Positions 1 to 12,537 of a DNA stretch of 64,000 nt are shown here, piece after piece; position 1 is the first letter of the stretch, and each line of letters starts with the position of its first letter. The notes beneath the pieces are model-generated. The model did no database searches, was not told the DNA's origin, and was given only the letters and a program-made list of their open reading frames with translations. The stretch is from Fragilaria crotonensis. Taxonomy: Eukaryota; Bacillariophyta; Fragilariophyceae; Fragilariales; Fragilariaceae. Both the position numbers and the translations under genes were made by a program. The stretch covers positions 1-64,000 of the forward strand of contig JAKSYS010000275.1 of NCBI GenBank assembly GCA_022925895.1, read 5' to 3'.

Positions 1-461
1 GTATATTTGTAACTGTATATTTCAATAGTCCAGCTCCAAGCATATTGCGATACTATTACGATCGAACGCGCAGCCGAAAAATGGATACATTCTTTCCTAA
101 TCTGCTAGTACGATTCACTCTCAGTGCAGCGTGCAGCATTAACAATTAGCAGTCACCACTCACGCACGACGGCTCGAGCTATCATATGACATACGCATTC
201 CACCGTGTGTTTTCTTGGGTAATTTGTGTACCAGGTACTAGTATTGTTTTTCTGCAGTGTAATGCTCCTTTTTTGCGCTGAACGCTTGATACATGTGATT
301 CACGATTCAAAACTATTATTATATAATCGTAGTCGGAGAAGCCATATTTGTACCCCACCCCACACACAAAAGGACTGAGACTCTAAAACAAGTTTTCGAA
401 GATATGTGTATGCGAGTTCGGTATTTCAACACTTTCTTAAACTAAAAGCTCCTATGTCATA
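1..461. other. Intergenic, no gene seen
   Basis: No ORF here has a recognisable motif or sensible codon use. The stretch is AT-rich and ends at the left inverted repeat of the element starting at 462. Confidence 0.6.
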
Positions 462-1194
462 AGGCCAATCCTTATCTTGCGACGAAAAACCATTACCAAA
501 ATGCGATTTAATAGAAACCTAATAAAATCGCACGTCATTTTCGTTCTTGCGATTTTGTTACCCTACCGTAAACTGTAACGAAAACGTTATTCGAAGTAGT
601 CAAAACGGAATCTTGGTTTGCTGCTTCGTCCAGATCGGACATAGCATGACATGTCGCACGTCACGTACAAGTGCGACAAATCCAAATCATCAGCAAATGA
701 CGACTCCGGCACCTTTTTCAACACGCAACCATCGGCAGTGCTGTCGTCTTGTGAACGAGGACGCGGGAGTAGCTACTGATGAATCATAGTAAAAGCAAAG
801 CAGAGGAGGCCGTAGAATTGTCATTACAAACGAGGTTGTACTGTACAGTGTAGATTTGTTCTGTCTTACCGGCACTAGCTAGTCGTATTAGTATGTACTC
901 GCCTACTGTAGTCTGCAAGAACTCTGTCAGCCAATCAGCAACCTTCATTTTTAGGTGTCGCGAGGGAACATGGAATTTCAGTGCACTGTGGTCCATTTCG
1001 GTCGGCCAACCGAAATTAACTTAATTTCGGTTGCGAATAGGTTATGATTACAGAGACAACCAAATGGCACAAGCTTCATAACCCGTTAGGGACAAAGGGG
1101 GCCCATGGTAAGGGTTGATTTTCGTGACAACCAAAACCAAAATGACCCAAGACTCGTTTTGGTTTGGTTTTGGTGGCAAGATAAGGATTGGCCT
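462..1194. mobile_element. Inverted-repeat-bounded element, 733 bp, non-coding
   Basis: A 19-bp sequence beginning AGGCCAATCC at 462-480 is repeated as an exact reverse complement at 1176-1194. The match continues imperfectly inward for about 12 more bases (GACGAAAA against CACCAAAA). The interior holds a 25-bp perfect palindrome at 1008-1032 and no convincing ORF. Terminal inverted repeats around a short non-coding core are the usual form of a MITE or a deleted DNA transposon. No clear target-site duplication was found, so the superfamily is not assigned. Confidence 0.6.
1008..1032. repeat. 25-bp perfect palindrome
   Basis: A 12-base arm beginning AACCGAAATTAA is followed by a single C and its exact reverse complement. 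It lies inside the 462-1194 element and could form a cruciform or bind a symmetric protein; neither use is shown. Confidence 0.8.
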
Positions 1195-4100
1195 AAATGA
1201 ACATTCAAACTCAGACGCCAGAATTCAATGATCAATGATATACACCGATACGCTTGCTTGTTTCATTGTGTAGAAAACGAATTTGATGACGTTTCGGTGA
1301 AATGCCAGGTTTGTCACTATTCATCCTTCTTATTTTGCATTAAATATCGGACGGAGGGAGTATGTGTTATGCGTCATGACATGGAGCGACTACATAGGCT
1401 GTACCTGGTTGCAATGAAGGAAAAATGGTAACCCATGAGAAGACCCTATGATAGCACAATATAATAGCATTACTAACCCTGCCTACCTAAAATTATCACG
1501 GCAAATTGCATGCTTCGTTCGTCTCACAATGGCGGTCAAAGATCTCTCAAGATCTCCGTTGTGTCTTGAGCTGCCGTGTTTCCTCAAAAGCATCTGGAAT
1601 CATTATTGAGCCCATGAGTTAAATGCTTTTGAAACACCACAACAGCACCAAAATTCACAAATGTATGGCAACATCGGTGAACACACCACTGCGCTCATTG
1701 TAGAAATGCCTCACTACTAGGGTCTCACGCACCATGCTTTAAAAAAAATCAACAATGAGAAGTTTAGTATGGCTCAGAACGTACTAGAATCGTTTAATGT
1801 CAAATAAATGTATATGAGGATCTACGTAACCTACTAAAATCATCATCATGATGCAACCATTTCAGATGATTGGATTAGCATCTCTTCTGATGTGGCTGGG
1901 TTGACTGGTCTCCAGTGGCATCCTCCTCTCTCTACTTGCATCAAAGCTGGTATGCTGTACCACCTGCAATACACCACATGTACTACCCTTAGTGTAGTGT
2001 CGTACAGTATACTACAATTACTACTAATAACCAGTACTGTACTACAATACAATGGCCATGTACTATTGTACTTGTTGGATGTACCAGTAGACTAGTAATA
2101 CAACAGTGCAGTGCAACAATAGAACACTGATCCTGTACAACAGTACAACTGCTGTACAAGCAGCCAACACTATTTGATCATACAGTAGAATGAGAAGTAG
2201 TTGACAACTCCTGCCGGAGACTCAGTGAGTCTCCTAGAGAATAAAAAAAAGAGACAGTTCAATTCCATCAGGGATGGGACTGCTCTCAAGTCTTCTATTA
2301 CTAGTCTCAAAACTTTTATAGTCAACAATTATCACCCCTTTAAACTAGCTACAAATTAATCTAAAACACTGGTTACTTCACGCGTAGGGCACCACCAATC
2401 CTCCTATACCTCCCCTGATCACGCCACCCATGGTATTTCTACTCATGCACCTTCTACCCTTCGTGTGACTCTCACCACTTCTTTAACATGAAGATGATCT
2501 CCTACTCTGTAACTTACAACCAATTTTTGCAACATGAAATGCCCCTCCTAGGTTAACTTTGTACATGAACATACTGCATAAAGAATTGAGTATACTACTC
2601 CAGCAAAATACTGCCTATCATGCTGATGCATTCCTAGACTGGTGTGATCCCAGCACCTCTTACAAGCTTATGCGTCTAAATAGTAGTGGAGTCAATATCA
2701 TAGCACTCCTCCAGAATTGTACTGCAGTACTACTACTACGACTCTAGTTTGTACCGTCCGATGGGGGTTGATCAACCCCATACTTGCCATCAACGTTGGA
2801 AATGCTTCCCATTACCAAGGACAACGTCTTTTGGACTCAAAACTTGGCCAATCTCCTTCGAACAGCGAAAACTTTTGTGGTTTAAGGAGAGGATTAATCA
2901 CAGTTGTTTGAAATTGAGTTATTCAATATACTAGTAGCTGGGACTGAAAATTTCAAGGTGAATATTTTCATTTGCTGGAATATTTGACCTTCTTCTTGAT
3001 GTCACATTGTGCACAGCTCATTGAGATCAACATGAAGAATTGAGTCAAGGAGGAGCAGCGTTGATGATCAATCCATTGATTTATCACAGCCTTAAGGGCA
3101 CCAGCAACGTGAAATGAGCATTTGTGTGCAGGAAGCTCTTGCTGTTGATTTGGTCCCTTGTTCTTAGAGCCTGAGCAAAATTTTGAGCTTTGACAATCTC
3201 ATGCTAAGTTGAGGAGGCTCTATCAAGAAATTACTCAATTCAATTTTCAAAATGTGAAGGGTGGTGAGACTATCCATCGCAAATGCGGAATGAGAGCTAG
3301 AGACTTGAATAGGGACTTAAACATTAGAAGCCATCATTGAGAGAAATATGAATGTGCTGGTCCCTGTGGGCAGTTTGAAGGATCCAGTCACATCATATTT
3401 ATGTTTTGACACTTAGAGGTAGGCAATTGAAACCACAGGTTCTCTTGCTTTTGTTGAAGGTAATCAACAGGACTGGCATATCTGTTGTCATGAAAAGGAG
3501 GCAGGTGGATGCTGGTGATCACTTCATTACTAATGATTGGGCATTGCCTGAGTTAGAGGAACAACATTGACCCACCATTAGCATGCAATGGCTATGTTCT
3601 CTTTTGGATTTGTAGAGATGGTGGCTGAGTAATGCCTTGTTGTGGCCTTCAATGATTGCCACCACTCTGGAAAATTTTCAATCCCATCCATATGATGGCG
3701 CTGGCCAATCTTTGAGTTACAGGGCCAATACGAAAGGTTTCTGGTCACTGCGCAGAGAAGCATCTCCACTACCTACACTTCATCAATCATGACAAAGCAA
3801 AGGTTAAATGATGATGAACTTCCCTTGTGTCGATGGACAAGCAAGCAGGAAAGGAGGGCTGGCTGCTGCGTGTGAAGAGAAAATTCTTTCATTGGCTTCT
3901 GGTGACTAGACAATGCCATCTTCTGCATCGGATAGGTCTGTCAAAGAGAATAGGAAGACAAATCAGCATACAATGAGTGCCAATCTCATCAGATGTGGTC
4001 TGCCACCATGATACAAATGGTGAGAACTTAAGATGAGCGGAAACACCAGAGACGTCGGAACAAATAGGGAGGGCCACATTGCTTGTGCAGCATTTCAAAG

Positions 4101-5881
4101 TTTCAAGTACCAGGGAATACGCAAGTACTAAGAACACCGAAAACTACAAGGTACTCCAGTACTTGTACAGTACTAGCAGGTGGATGTACACGATGTACAT
4201 AAAAATGTGAAATGGGAAACCCCGCCGAGTTCAACTTGTACCAATTACTACTTGTAGTCCAAGGTAGCTAGTATGTACAGGTACTTCTAGTGAGGTCAAC
4301 TTGCTCTGCCCAACCAACAAAGGGCACCTCAGGCTAATGCAAACAGAGGAAACTTTGGCCATTGTCGGAAATCAACATCATTTTTGTTTGGTCTGACAAA
4401 ATCCAATGCTTACTTAATTCCTTTCTTCTTGGCTAAAGGCACTTAACAAATTCATATTTGTCAGTACATGCTTAATGGCAATTCATGCATACGGGCATCC
4501 AGCCAGATGCTTCGGACAAAAGACCGCATGCTTAGGGCATTCCTTAACCAGACAAATATATTGTCACGTTGGACAGATTGAAAAGCATCAAATACCGCCG
4601 TGTTGGGCCAAGCCGGCCGGCTCAAGCAAGTGTGTCCGTCCCTTACCCTCCTCTGATAGTGATTTGAAACTGATATCACGGATACACTAATGTCTATTCA
4701 ATTGATAAACATTGCTTCACAACTAAGATTTATATGCATTTTTAACATTTTATTCAATCAATAATGAATGATGATTGTCACCATGAAGAAGAGAAAGATG
4801 ACTCCACTTTTTGCAATTGCAATTGCAGAACTGGTTGCACCACCCAAAGAGCAGGCCATCTACAAGGAGGAAGAATATGAAGATTGCGCATCCAAGGTGG
4901 TAAACTTACCCAAAACATTATTGTGTTGGAATGCAAAATCTTGTTCGTCCTATCCAAATGCAGGATTTGTTTGGCAGTATAACTGATGATGAAGCATACT
5001 ATACTAGCTCTATTTTCAGCTTTCATGAGGCCACCTGTGATGACCCTGATGCAACACCTGGTTTTGTCAATGCTCAATGCATCTAAGGGTGCACCTTAGC
5101 TAACCAGACCATTTTGTTGACATGGTGGACCAAACTTGCACAGTCAATCCGAGTTTGGTTAAAATAGGCGTTTTTCATTCCTTACCAACCGTCGTGCCCA
5201 CTGGACTTTTCTGCTTGCTGTGTGGTTGACAAAAATTACACTCGGTGGCATTTGCTGACGTAGTTACATACTTTGTCATAGATTCCATCACCAAGCATTT
5301 GTGTAAAATTCCTCAAGCCATCATCTGGTGCACAATAGCATCAAAACAACACATTACAAATTCTTGCAAATGTTTGAACCTTGAACTAGAGATCTCCAGA
5401 CCTCGTAAGGAGACACGGACCATGATGACTGATAAGAAGGATGCTACAGTACAGCAGCCTTCTTGCTTGTCAACATTATCCGTAGTTGGCCAGTTTTCTC
5501 ATCACTGGCTTGGACTCCATTGAGACTTCTCAAGTTTGTTTTGTTGTATGTCAAACAACGCTGGACAAAGCAAGGCGCACCTTTCTCTTCAGGAGTTCAA
5601 CATTATTGCCATCTTGCATGAAATATTCTCCAAATCTCTCCTCATCAAAATGCCCATTTTGTCAAAACAATCATCTTTGGTGAGCGATCGGAACATTGCC
5701 ACAAAACCGCACAGACCCTGATGCATGTCAATAATGGCGACAAGTGTTGATAATAATGATAAGAACTAATTATCGGGTTGTCACCGCTCTCAGTCTTTGT
5801 TCAAGACCGAAAAGTGTACCCCACCATGGCCACGTCATATTTCAGGGTCGCGACGGTTATATAATCCTAACCCAAATGTCC
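1195..5881. other. Long gene-poor stretch
   Basis: No gene could be supported. ORFs are short, overlap on both strands and lack conserved motifs. GTAC-rich clusters lie at about 1975-2175 and 4145-4285. The 2.5-5.7 kb part has the texture of decayed coding DNA (a moderately open frame broken often), but no domain was recognised. Confidence 0.5.
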
Positions 5882-6430
5882 CTAAGTTGTCGATGCCCTC
5901 GTTGCGCCAGTAACGGTACGTTGAACTCCGTAAAACTGGGTCAATAACGTCTGTCGTTTCCCATCCTGTAGCATACATTTTCTTGCCATGGCTGTGTACC
6001 GTAGCCACCTTCTCCGGGTGGCTGCTGGGCTTTGCTTGATGATTGACTCTAGTAAAGGCCGCTGACAGTAGTGTCGGTCTGCTACGGTTAACTGGTTTGG
6101 TTGAGCATAGATGTGGCGTATCTCAGCCAGTTCGGAGTCTCGTATTTCTTGTAGGGATGTCTCATTGGTGCCGTGTAGAACTTGGTTCCTGCTCCGCCAT
6201 AGGTGGCTTGCTAAGCGATGAAACTGTTTCAATGGCAACAAGTGTTGATGAAGCTTTCACACCCCAATCTGCTTGAGAAATGGCTTCAAATGGGGAGGAA
6301 GGAGGCAGAATATGGTCAGACAAACAATGTGCGAAACTTGTTGCCAATCGGACCAGAATCGATGCCTAGTATCACCCGGGCTGGTATCGTGTACTCCAGT
6401 GTCTTCTTCAAAAACGGTGTCGAGCCGGGT
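5882..6430 (-). pseudogene. Relic: C-terminal tail of a reverse-transcriptase-like ORF
   Basis: One minus-strand frame stays open from about 6430 to 5882 except for one stop near 6256. It carries the pattern LW-x2-RN-x2-LHG followed by an acidic/hydrophobic helix, a tyrosine, D-x4-F-like and PL-x-n-SP-x4-RWL segments. From memory this resembles the tail found downstream of reverse transcriptase domains in many diatom ORFs. No reverse transcriptase catalytic region is visible upstream, so this is probably a 5'-truncated remnant. It could instead be a fragment of an unrelated hypothetical family. Confidence 0.4.
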
Positions 6431-6542
6431 CCATGGTTTTGCCATGCCAAGAAAAACCGAAAATGTTCTTGTTTTGATTTATGTCAACTTTTAAAAGTTA
6501 TAATTTAGTTTACACAAAAATGTGGTCGATCAAGATTGTGGA

Positions 6543-6711
6543 TTCGATTAGAATGCAAGGAAATGACGTCAAGCCGTACGAGTACCAATCCAGCATGCTC
6601 TCCTTCTCCTATACTACTGTCGTACTGTAGTACTGTATCACCGTAGGTAGCACATGAAAGGTTCAGTACAATGACGTCATCCTGACGTCATTTCCTTGCA
6701 TTCTAATCGAA
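6543..6711. mobile_element. MITE sharing termini with the 13.2-18.3 kb Mutator-like element
   Basis: The termini at 6543-6571 and 6683-6711 are reverse complements over 29 bases. Each contains GATTAGAATGCAAGG followed by AAATGACGTCA. The inner 26 bases are identical to both ends of the 13243-18339 element. The core is only about 110 bp, non-coding and rich in GTAC motifs. A second and third TGACGTCA palindrome lie at the right end. No clear target-site duplication is visible. The simplest reading is a non-autonomous derivative mobilised by the transposase encoded at 14.4-17.0 kb. Confidence 0.75.
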
Positions 6712-7172
6712 ACTATCATACAGTACGACGGTGCACGCTGAGCTCTGAGAGTACTCCAGTACAATTGTACTCTGGTTAATGTTTACTAATTTTTGTACGC
6801 ATATTTCAGAGTGTATGGAATACGAATGTTATGATACTGCCGTGATACGTAATACGCATTGCACTAGTAGTAGATATTACTGGCAAAAAGTATGATAGTA
6901 CTCGGTACCGCTACTCTGAGCTCTGAGTACAGCACAGGTACTTGTACTACATACGAAGCAACGATAGGGGCTACCGGTTCCTGGTACTGTACCCTACTAC
7001 CGGTAGAGAGTTACAAGTACCAGAGTAGCCCAGGATTGGTCAAAGGACCCAAGGTACGCTGGTACGCTCGGATCGCTTGCAAAGACTGGCCATTAGCCAT
7101 GTCGCACAATTTGCACCCCAACGCTCATGCCGAACTGCACATCCTGAGCCGGTGGGACTCTGCGGATCGAGA
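6712..7172. other. GTAC-rich region upstream of ALG9
   Basis: Probably the 5' flank and leader of ALG9. It holds many GTAC tetramers, several inside palindromes such as GTACTCCAGTAC. No TATA box or start-site motif was identified with confidence. Confidence 0.4.
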
Positions 7173-8833
7173 ATGGAATGGAAGTACATAGTCCCGTTGT
7201 ACATTTCGTGGCGAATCTACGCTGCGAATCGCATGCCCATTCTGGACTGTGACGAAGTTTTCAACTATTGGAGCCACTCCACTTTCTAAGTTATGGTGAT
7301 GGCTTGCAAACATGGGAGTATGCGCCACACTATGCGCTTCGAACTTACGCATATATACTTCAATGCAATGGTATAGTTGGCTCGCGTCTAAGTCCTCCGT
7401 CGCTTCCTTTGTGGCGCCGATGCTAGTAGGTCATCAAGTCACCACTGCCAAGCTAGCAACCTTTGTACTGCTTAGGTCCACACTGGCTGCTTTGTCAGCA
7501 TGTGCGGAATTGCTACTTCTCACCGCTATCTCCGAAGACGTACCATTTCACGAATCGCTCACGAGACAAACCCTGGTGTCCAAGAACGTTTCCTATGCAG
7601 CTGCCCTCCTCTTCCTCACATCAACTGGAATGACCCACGCAGCGGGAGCCTACCTTCCATCATCGTCAGTAATGATTCTGTGGATGATCTGTGCGTCGTG
7701 CTACGTGCGATTGCAAGTTCGAACTTTCTGTGCACTTGCGGTAGTTGCGACCTTGTGCTTGGGTTGGCCCTTCGGTGTTATTGTCTTTGTCCCGATGGGG
7801 GTCGATCTTCTTCGTCGCGACAGATCTCCGATTAGACTGTTGTTTGGAGTTGCCCTTTGGGCTTGTGTCGTGCAAGCTGCCGTCATGTTTCTGGATTATA
7901 AACACTACGGCAAGTGGACCTCTGCCGTTCTCAACATCTTTCGATACAACGCACAAAGCGGTGGGGATGAGCTCTACGGGATAGAGCCAGCTTCCTTTTA
8001 TTTCAAGAATTTATCTCTCAACTTCAATTATGCTGCGTTGCTGAGTATTCTTTTCCTTCCAGCCTCTGCGCTTCTCAGACTTTGCAGGAGGCCTCTACCA
8101 ACGTCCTTGATTGTACTCATCGCTCCACTCTACCTTTGGCTTGCAATTGTTGTGCCACGACCTCACAAGGAGGAGCGCTTCCTTTTCCCAGTTTATCCAC
8201 CCCCTGGTAATTGCATCTGTCGTTGTGGTTCAGCAAGCGTGGGATGCGACGTGCCTGGGACGACGGTTCAGATCCAATGTGTTGAGGCAGAACCTATGGA
8301 TTCTTTGTTTGCTGCCATCATGTTTCATATCTCTAAGTCGCAGCATGGCCCTCTCCAAATACTACACAGCACCCCTTAAGGTGCTTGCCGCTCTGCCAGT
8401 GTCAGCTCCAGGCGTGGTTTGCACCTGCGGCGAATGGTACAGATTTCCGTCAAGCTATTATCTGCCTGAGGGGTACCAGCTCGCCTTCCTTCCGTCTTCA
8501 TTTTCTGGTCAGCTTCCGAAGTATTTTGAAGCCGAAGGAAGTCGCGCTGGTTCCAACTTTAACGATGTCAACAGAGAGGAGCAAGATCGCTATGTCAACC
8601 CCGAATCCTGTGACTACATTTTTGAATTGGAAACGTCCCCTGATGCCGATTGCCTTAAAGTGATGATGGGCTCGTCAGCAGAATGGACGAAATTGGTGGA
8701 TGTGCCGTTTCTGAACGCTAAAGAAACCGCCATTCTACATCGCATTCTCTACGTACCCTTCCTGCATAAAGGCGAGTACAATTCCTATTCCTTATACGCC
8801 AAAACGGTGAGTGCTGAGCCTATGGCTACTTGA
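7173..8833 (+). CDS. ALG9: Alpha-1,2-mannosyltransferase ALG9 (GT22), three apparent frame breaks
   Basis: ALG9 transfers mannose from dolichyl-phosphate-mannose to the growing lipid-linked oligosaccharide in the ER lumen during N-glycan assembly. The catalytic first-loop signature is present (PILDCDEVFNYW, then EPLHFLSYGDGLQTWEY), followed by hydrophobic segments with AYLPSS and LGWPF, then HKEERFLFPVYP, ISLSRSMALSKYY and EWYRFPSSYYLPEG near the end. These follow the family order and cover it full length (about 550 codons). The reading needs three frame changes: at 7269-7271 (TGG/GAG share a G), near 7363 (one C short) and in a five-C run near 8206. The start is the ATG at 7173; an upstream in-frame ATG lies at 7077. 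The breaks make this either a recently dead copy or a gene with consensus errors. Confidence 0.85.
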
Positions 8834-10162
8834 CTTGAATCTGGAAGGACCAAAGGATTAGGAAAAGGACAAAAATTACTACGGTTTCTGATATCCAAAA
8901 TTCTGTGATTAGTGTTCCATTTTGGATGATGGTTCGTGCTAGAACTGTGTTTCAGAGCTCTTGATCCGAACCGCAAAACTCAACCTTTTTCTCTGTCGTA
9001 TAGAAATAGTTTGATGAAGGTGGAAGGTGACTGAGTCATTAGGCATGAGTGGATGTTTCCTCAACAGTTATGGTAAGGTTGCTGGTCACGTCGCAATGTG
9101 TCTTCTTCTTTCAATGTGATGATCATAACATTATTGGAGCTGTCTGACTTTATCACGTTGTGATGAACACATTTTTTTAACGCTATATATGATCTGATTC
9201 TCTGACATCTCGGTTTTTGGTCCAAATTTGTGACACGTAATTGAGTTCTCACATCCTGCCCTACTCTCCTATGAAAGGTGTCGATGGGTAAGTTCAGCCA
9301 GGTCACGTCTCGAAAATCCTTCACTATCCGACGATATGATGATACCTATTCCAATTGCTGTCTGAAACACGCGTGTCGACAAAATTATTCACATAAACTG
9401 ATCTCGAAAACGTAGCCCACCGGCTATGCCGCACCGACACGAACGATCTCTAACTCATCGTGTTTGCTCCCACCGTGCAATGTGATACAGGGGGATATTT
9501 GGCTCTCCATTGGTAAGTTGCACCTATGTTTCTATGTAACACACAGAATTGAAAATGATGAAGCAATCGTAACCTTTATGACTACTGGCAACAGAACTCA
9601 TTGTGTTGATATTTCGATTGAGACTCCTGATCCTTTATTCACTCGCTTCGATCTTGTAACAGTTTATCTTTGATCACTCACTCCATATCCCTCTTGTTTT
9701 CAGGATGTCCTCAAGGGGAACTGCACATTGTTCGTGCTCGCCTCGCGAAGTAGCGCTCACTGTCGCTCTGAAATAAGGAGGTGTGTTTATTCGTCCCGTC
9801 CATGTTCTCCGATTGCCTACCATCGAGCTAGGCCAAGGATGGGTGGGGCTCTACATTGGCTATCAGTTTTCGTCCCACCCACTCAATTGCTTACCAACTC
9901 AATACTCGGAGACCAGAGCAGTGGATGGCTAAGGGTAGTAGTTTTGGAGAATGCAGCACCGGATTACTTTCAAGCTTCATTTCATTCGAGTCGGCCTTGC
10001 CCTCACTCACCCAAGGTTGTCGTCCTGTTCGTGCAATTGAAGTGGTTTGTTATCACGGACGAAAATTGAGGCCTCACGACTTTTATGACCATGCCTTTCA
10101 CCAGAGTGGAGTAGCAGAGCTAGCCTCGATTGAGAGCTGGATTGATACTGGAGTAATAGAGT
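8834..10162. other. Intergenic, no gene seen
   Basis: Between the end of ALG9 and the end of the TPR gene, which point towards each other. Only short ORFs without recognisable motifs occur (for example 9464-9673). Both flanking genes terminate into this space, so it should hold two 3' ends. Confidence 0.5.
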
Positions 10163-10537
10163 AGTAGTAGTATGTACTTGCTCCTGCCTGGATGGCCGAG
10201 ACTTATAGTTGCATTCGTTCTCGGGATGAAGATAAGATTGATGTACATGCCTTTATTGGAATGGCTTTATTTCCTTGATATGCCTTAATTGCATCGTATC
10301 CCGCATCCCGCACTAGATCAAGAGCTTACTTCACATCTGTGGTTTAAGCGTATGTAGTAAGTACTTTCTCCTGCCTGGATGGCCATGATTCATAGTTGCA
10401 TTCGTTCTCGGGATGAAAATAGGAATGATAAATATGCCTCTTTAAAATTGCTACATTTGCTTGATATGCCTCAATTGCATCGTATCCCGCAATAGATCAA
10501 CAGCTTACTTCGCATCTGCGGTTTAAGCGCATGTTAC
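10163..10537. repeat. Direct repeat, two copies of about 187 bp
   Basis: CTCCTGCCTGGATGGCC occurs at 10181 and again at 10368. The following sequence repeats in order: TAGTTGCATTCGTTCTCGGG, then TTGATATGCC, ATTGCATCGTATCCCGC, AGATCAA-AGCTTACTTC and GGTTTAAGCG. The copies differ by scattered substitutions and small indels. The second copy runs into the last codons of the TPR gene, so the unit appears to be a duplicated 3' flank. Confidence 0.85.
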
Positions 10538-12250
10538 ACGGTGACCAGACATTTTGCTCCCATTCACGGTTTTTTTTGGCATCCAATAGTTAAGATCAAT
10601 CGAATCATCTGCCTCCGATGAGCAGTAGAAGATGCTGCATCCTGCAGTAGGATACTTCAACACCTGGTAATTGACTTGGCCCATGAGCTTCTGTGTCATC
10701 TTCAAATCATTTGGATCCGTGCTTTCCGATTCGAGCTGAATATCTTCAAGAGCGCACAGCGACTTGAGGGCAGACTCAAAGTCTTGTAACTTGAGTTCAA
10801 CGAAAATGATCTTTTGCAGAGTCTTGCCGCAATCGGTCTGGGTTTCAGCGTATGATTTCTCCTGACTACAATAAAGCTCCTTGAGAGTCTGTGGTGGAAT
10901 TTTGGTTAGTACAAGCAGGACACCGACTTATTCACCCGGAGAAAAAAAACAAACACTCACGGCCAATGCCTTGTCGTAAGAGCCTTGGACTGCGTAGGCG
11001 TAGCCTAGGTTGTCGAGGGTACTTAGCACCAATTTGTTGTCAGCTCCAAGAAGCAACTTTTGGATCGCCAACGACTCATTAAAAGTCGAAATCGCTGACC
11101 TGTAATTCTCTTGCTCGAGATCAATGTAGCCTTTATTGCACATAGTGGAAGCCATGGTGAGAAAGCCAGGCTTGGTGGCTGGGTTCGTGAACGAAAACGA
11201 CGAAACCTCTCCAAGCGTTTTCTTCTGCAATTGAATTGCATCAACGAAGGCGTCCTTGGCTGCTTCAAATTTTTTACTCTCGAAATTCACACAACCAATG
11301 TTGTTCAAAACTTTCGCGACTTTGAGATTGGTCTCCTTGACTTCCTCGGGAAGAACTACATCGTCTGCTTCAGCTTCCCTCATCTCCAAAGCCTCCATGA
11401 AAGTCTCAAGTGAATCCGAGTATTCTTTCATTGAGAGCAGAACGATTCCTAGTTCGACAAGCGAATCCTGCATGAAGGAAATTGGCTGTTGAGGGAGATC
11501 CATCGATACGTATCCTTTCGCAAAGGTCTCTGAACTTACCGCGACTTTCGGGTCGTCTGGACCCAGGGTTACCTTGCGGATACGAACCGCTTCTTCTATG
11601 GCATCCATAGCGTCGGCAAGTTTCCCTGCTCGAAGGTTCGCAATTCCTACATTGTGCAATGCTGCGCCAACTCGATGGTGAGTCTCCCGAAGCGTTCCAG
11701 GATCGACGCCAGAATCGACTCAAACTTCTTCAGCGCTTTGAGAACTTTCCACTCTATCATTATCCTGGAGGTTAGCCAATGTCGTGGACACAGAAGCAGG
11801 CTACCCTTGTACACTTCAGCACTTACTCTCATGTATTTGCATGCCTGACCATGACGAGCACGTATGTCGCGGTCAAACTCAGCGAGGCTATCCTCGTCTG
11901 CGGTATCCAAATCAGACTTGAAAGACTCTGATAGCTGCCTACCTTTTTTCCACGCCGAGAGTTGCTTGGGTATTGATCTTCTATGCTGTCGCTGCCAACA
12001 CTGTCATCAGAGTAGTCAGTTTCGTCTCTGGTTTCAGTTCTTGTGGCAGCATTGAACCAATTGCGAAGAAGCCGCCTTTGCTTGACCGTTCATCTTCGGT
12101 CACGGTCTCTGCTTGTGAGAGACGGTTTGCGGCTGACCATGTTTCTTTGCCCTCTGGTGGTGTTTCAAGGTTTATCACCTTCACAGCAAACCAAATTGTC
12201 AAGCAAAATGATAACTTGTTCGATGTCAGCTGTCAGGCTCAGCGGCGATA
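10523..12250 (-). CDS. Tetratricopeptide-repeat protein (kinesin-light-chain-like), N-terminus uncertain
   Basis: The core has at least four TPR units of the kinesin-light-chain/nephrocystin type, for example GAALHNVGIANLRAGKLADA, SLVELGIVLLSMKEYSDSLE, NNIGCVNFESKKFEAAKDAF and LDNLGYAYAVQGSYDKALA. Such proteins are scaffolds; the partner is unknown. A 72-bp GT-AG intron (10889-10960) joins the last repeat to an exon starting TLKELYCS. A second intron of 62 bp is at 11765-11826. Upstream of it comes a charged N-terminal part containing QLSAWKKGRQLSESF and ACKYMR. Breaks of one base are inferred near 11687 (GGG short by one G), just inside the second intron's 3' exon, near 11976 and further upstream, so no start codon is certain. 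A proteomic or transcript model could shift both ends. Confidence 0.65.
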
Positions 12251-12537
12251 TCCAACACTATACGCGAAGTGAGCGAGGCGAACGTTTTTTAATCCAAGTA
12301 TATGATCCTGTTTAAAAAGGATTAATCCAGAAGGGCGTGCGGCGTGCGTCTCTGGCACCAATCCCTACCATACTTTGTAGACCCTGGTACTAGTACTTTA
12401 ATAGTCTTTTTCAATTCTCTATATATATGTGTAGGATATATATGAAGCGAAGATCGACGATTATGCGCAAGTAAGAGTGGCGCTCCAAGCATGGATCACG
12501 AATCACAATCCCAACAATTCAGATACTCCAGTCTCCA

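Noticed and set aside
11917-11942. Intron in the N-terminal part of the TPR gene
   Set aside because: It would be only 26 bp; reading straight through in another frame gives a plausible charged protein segment, so a frame break is the better explanation.
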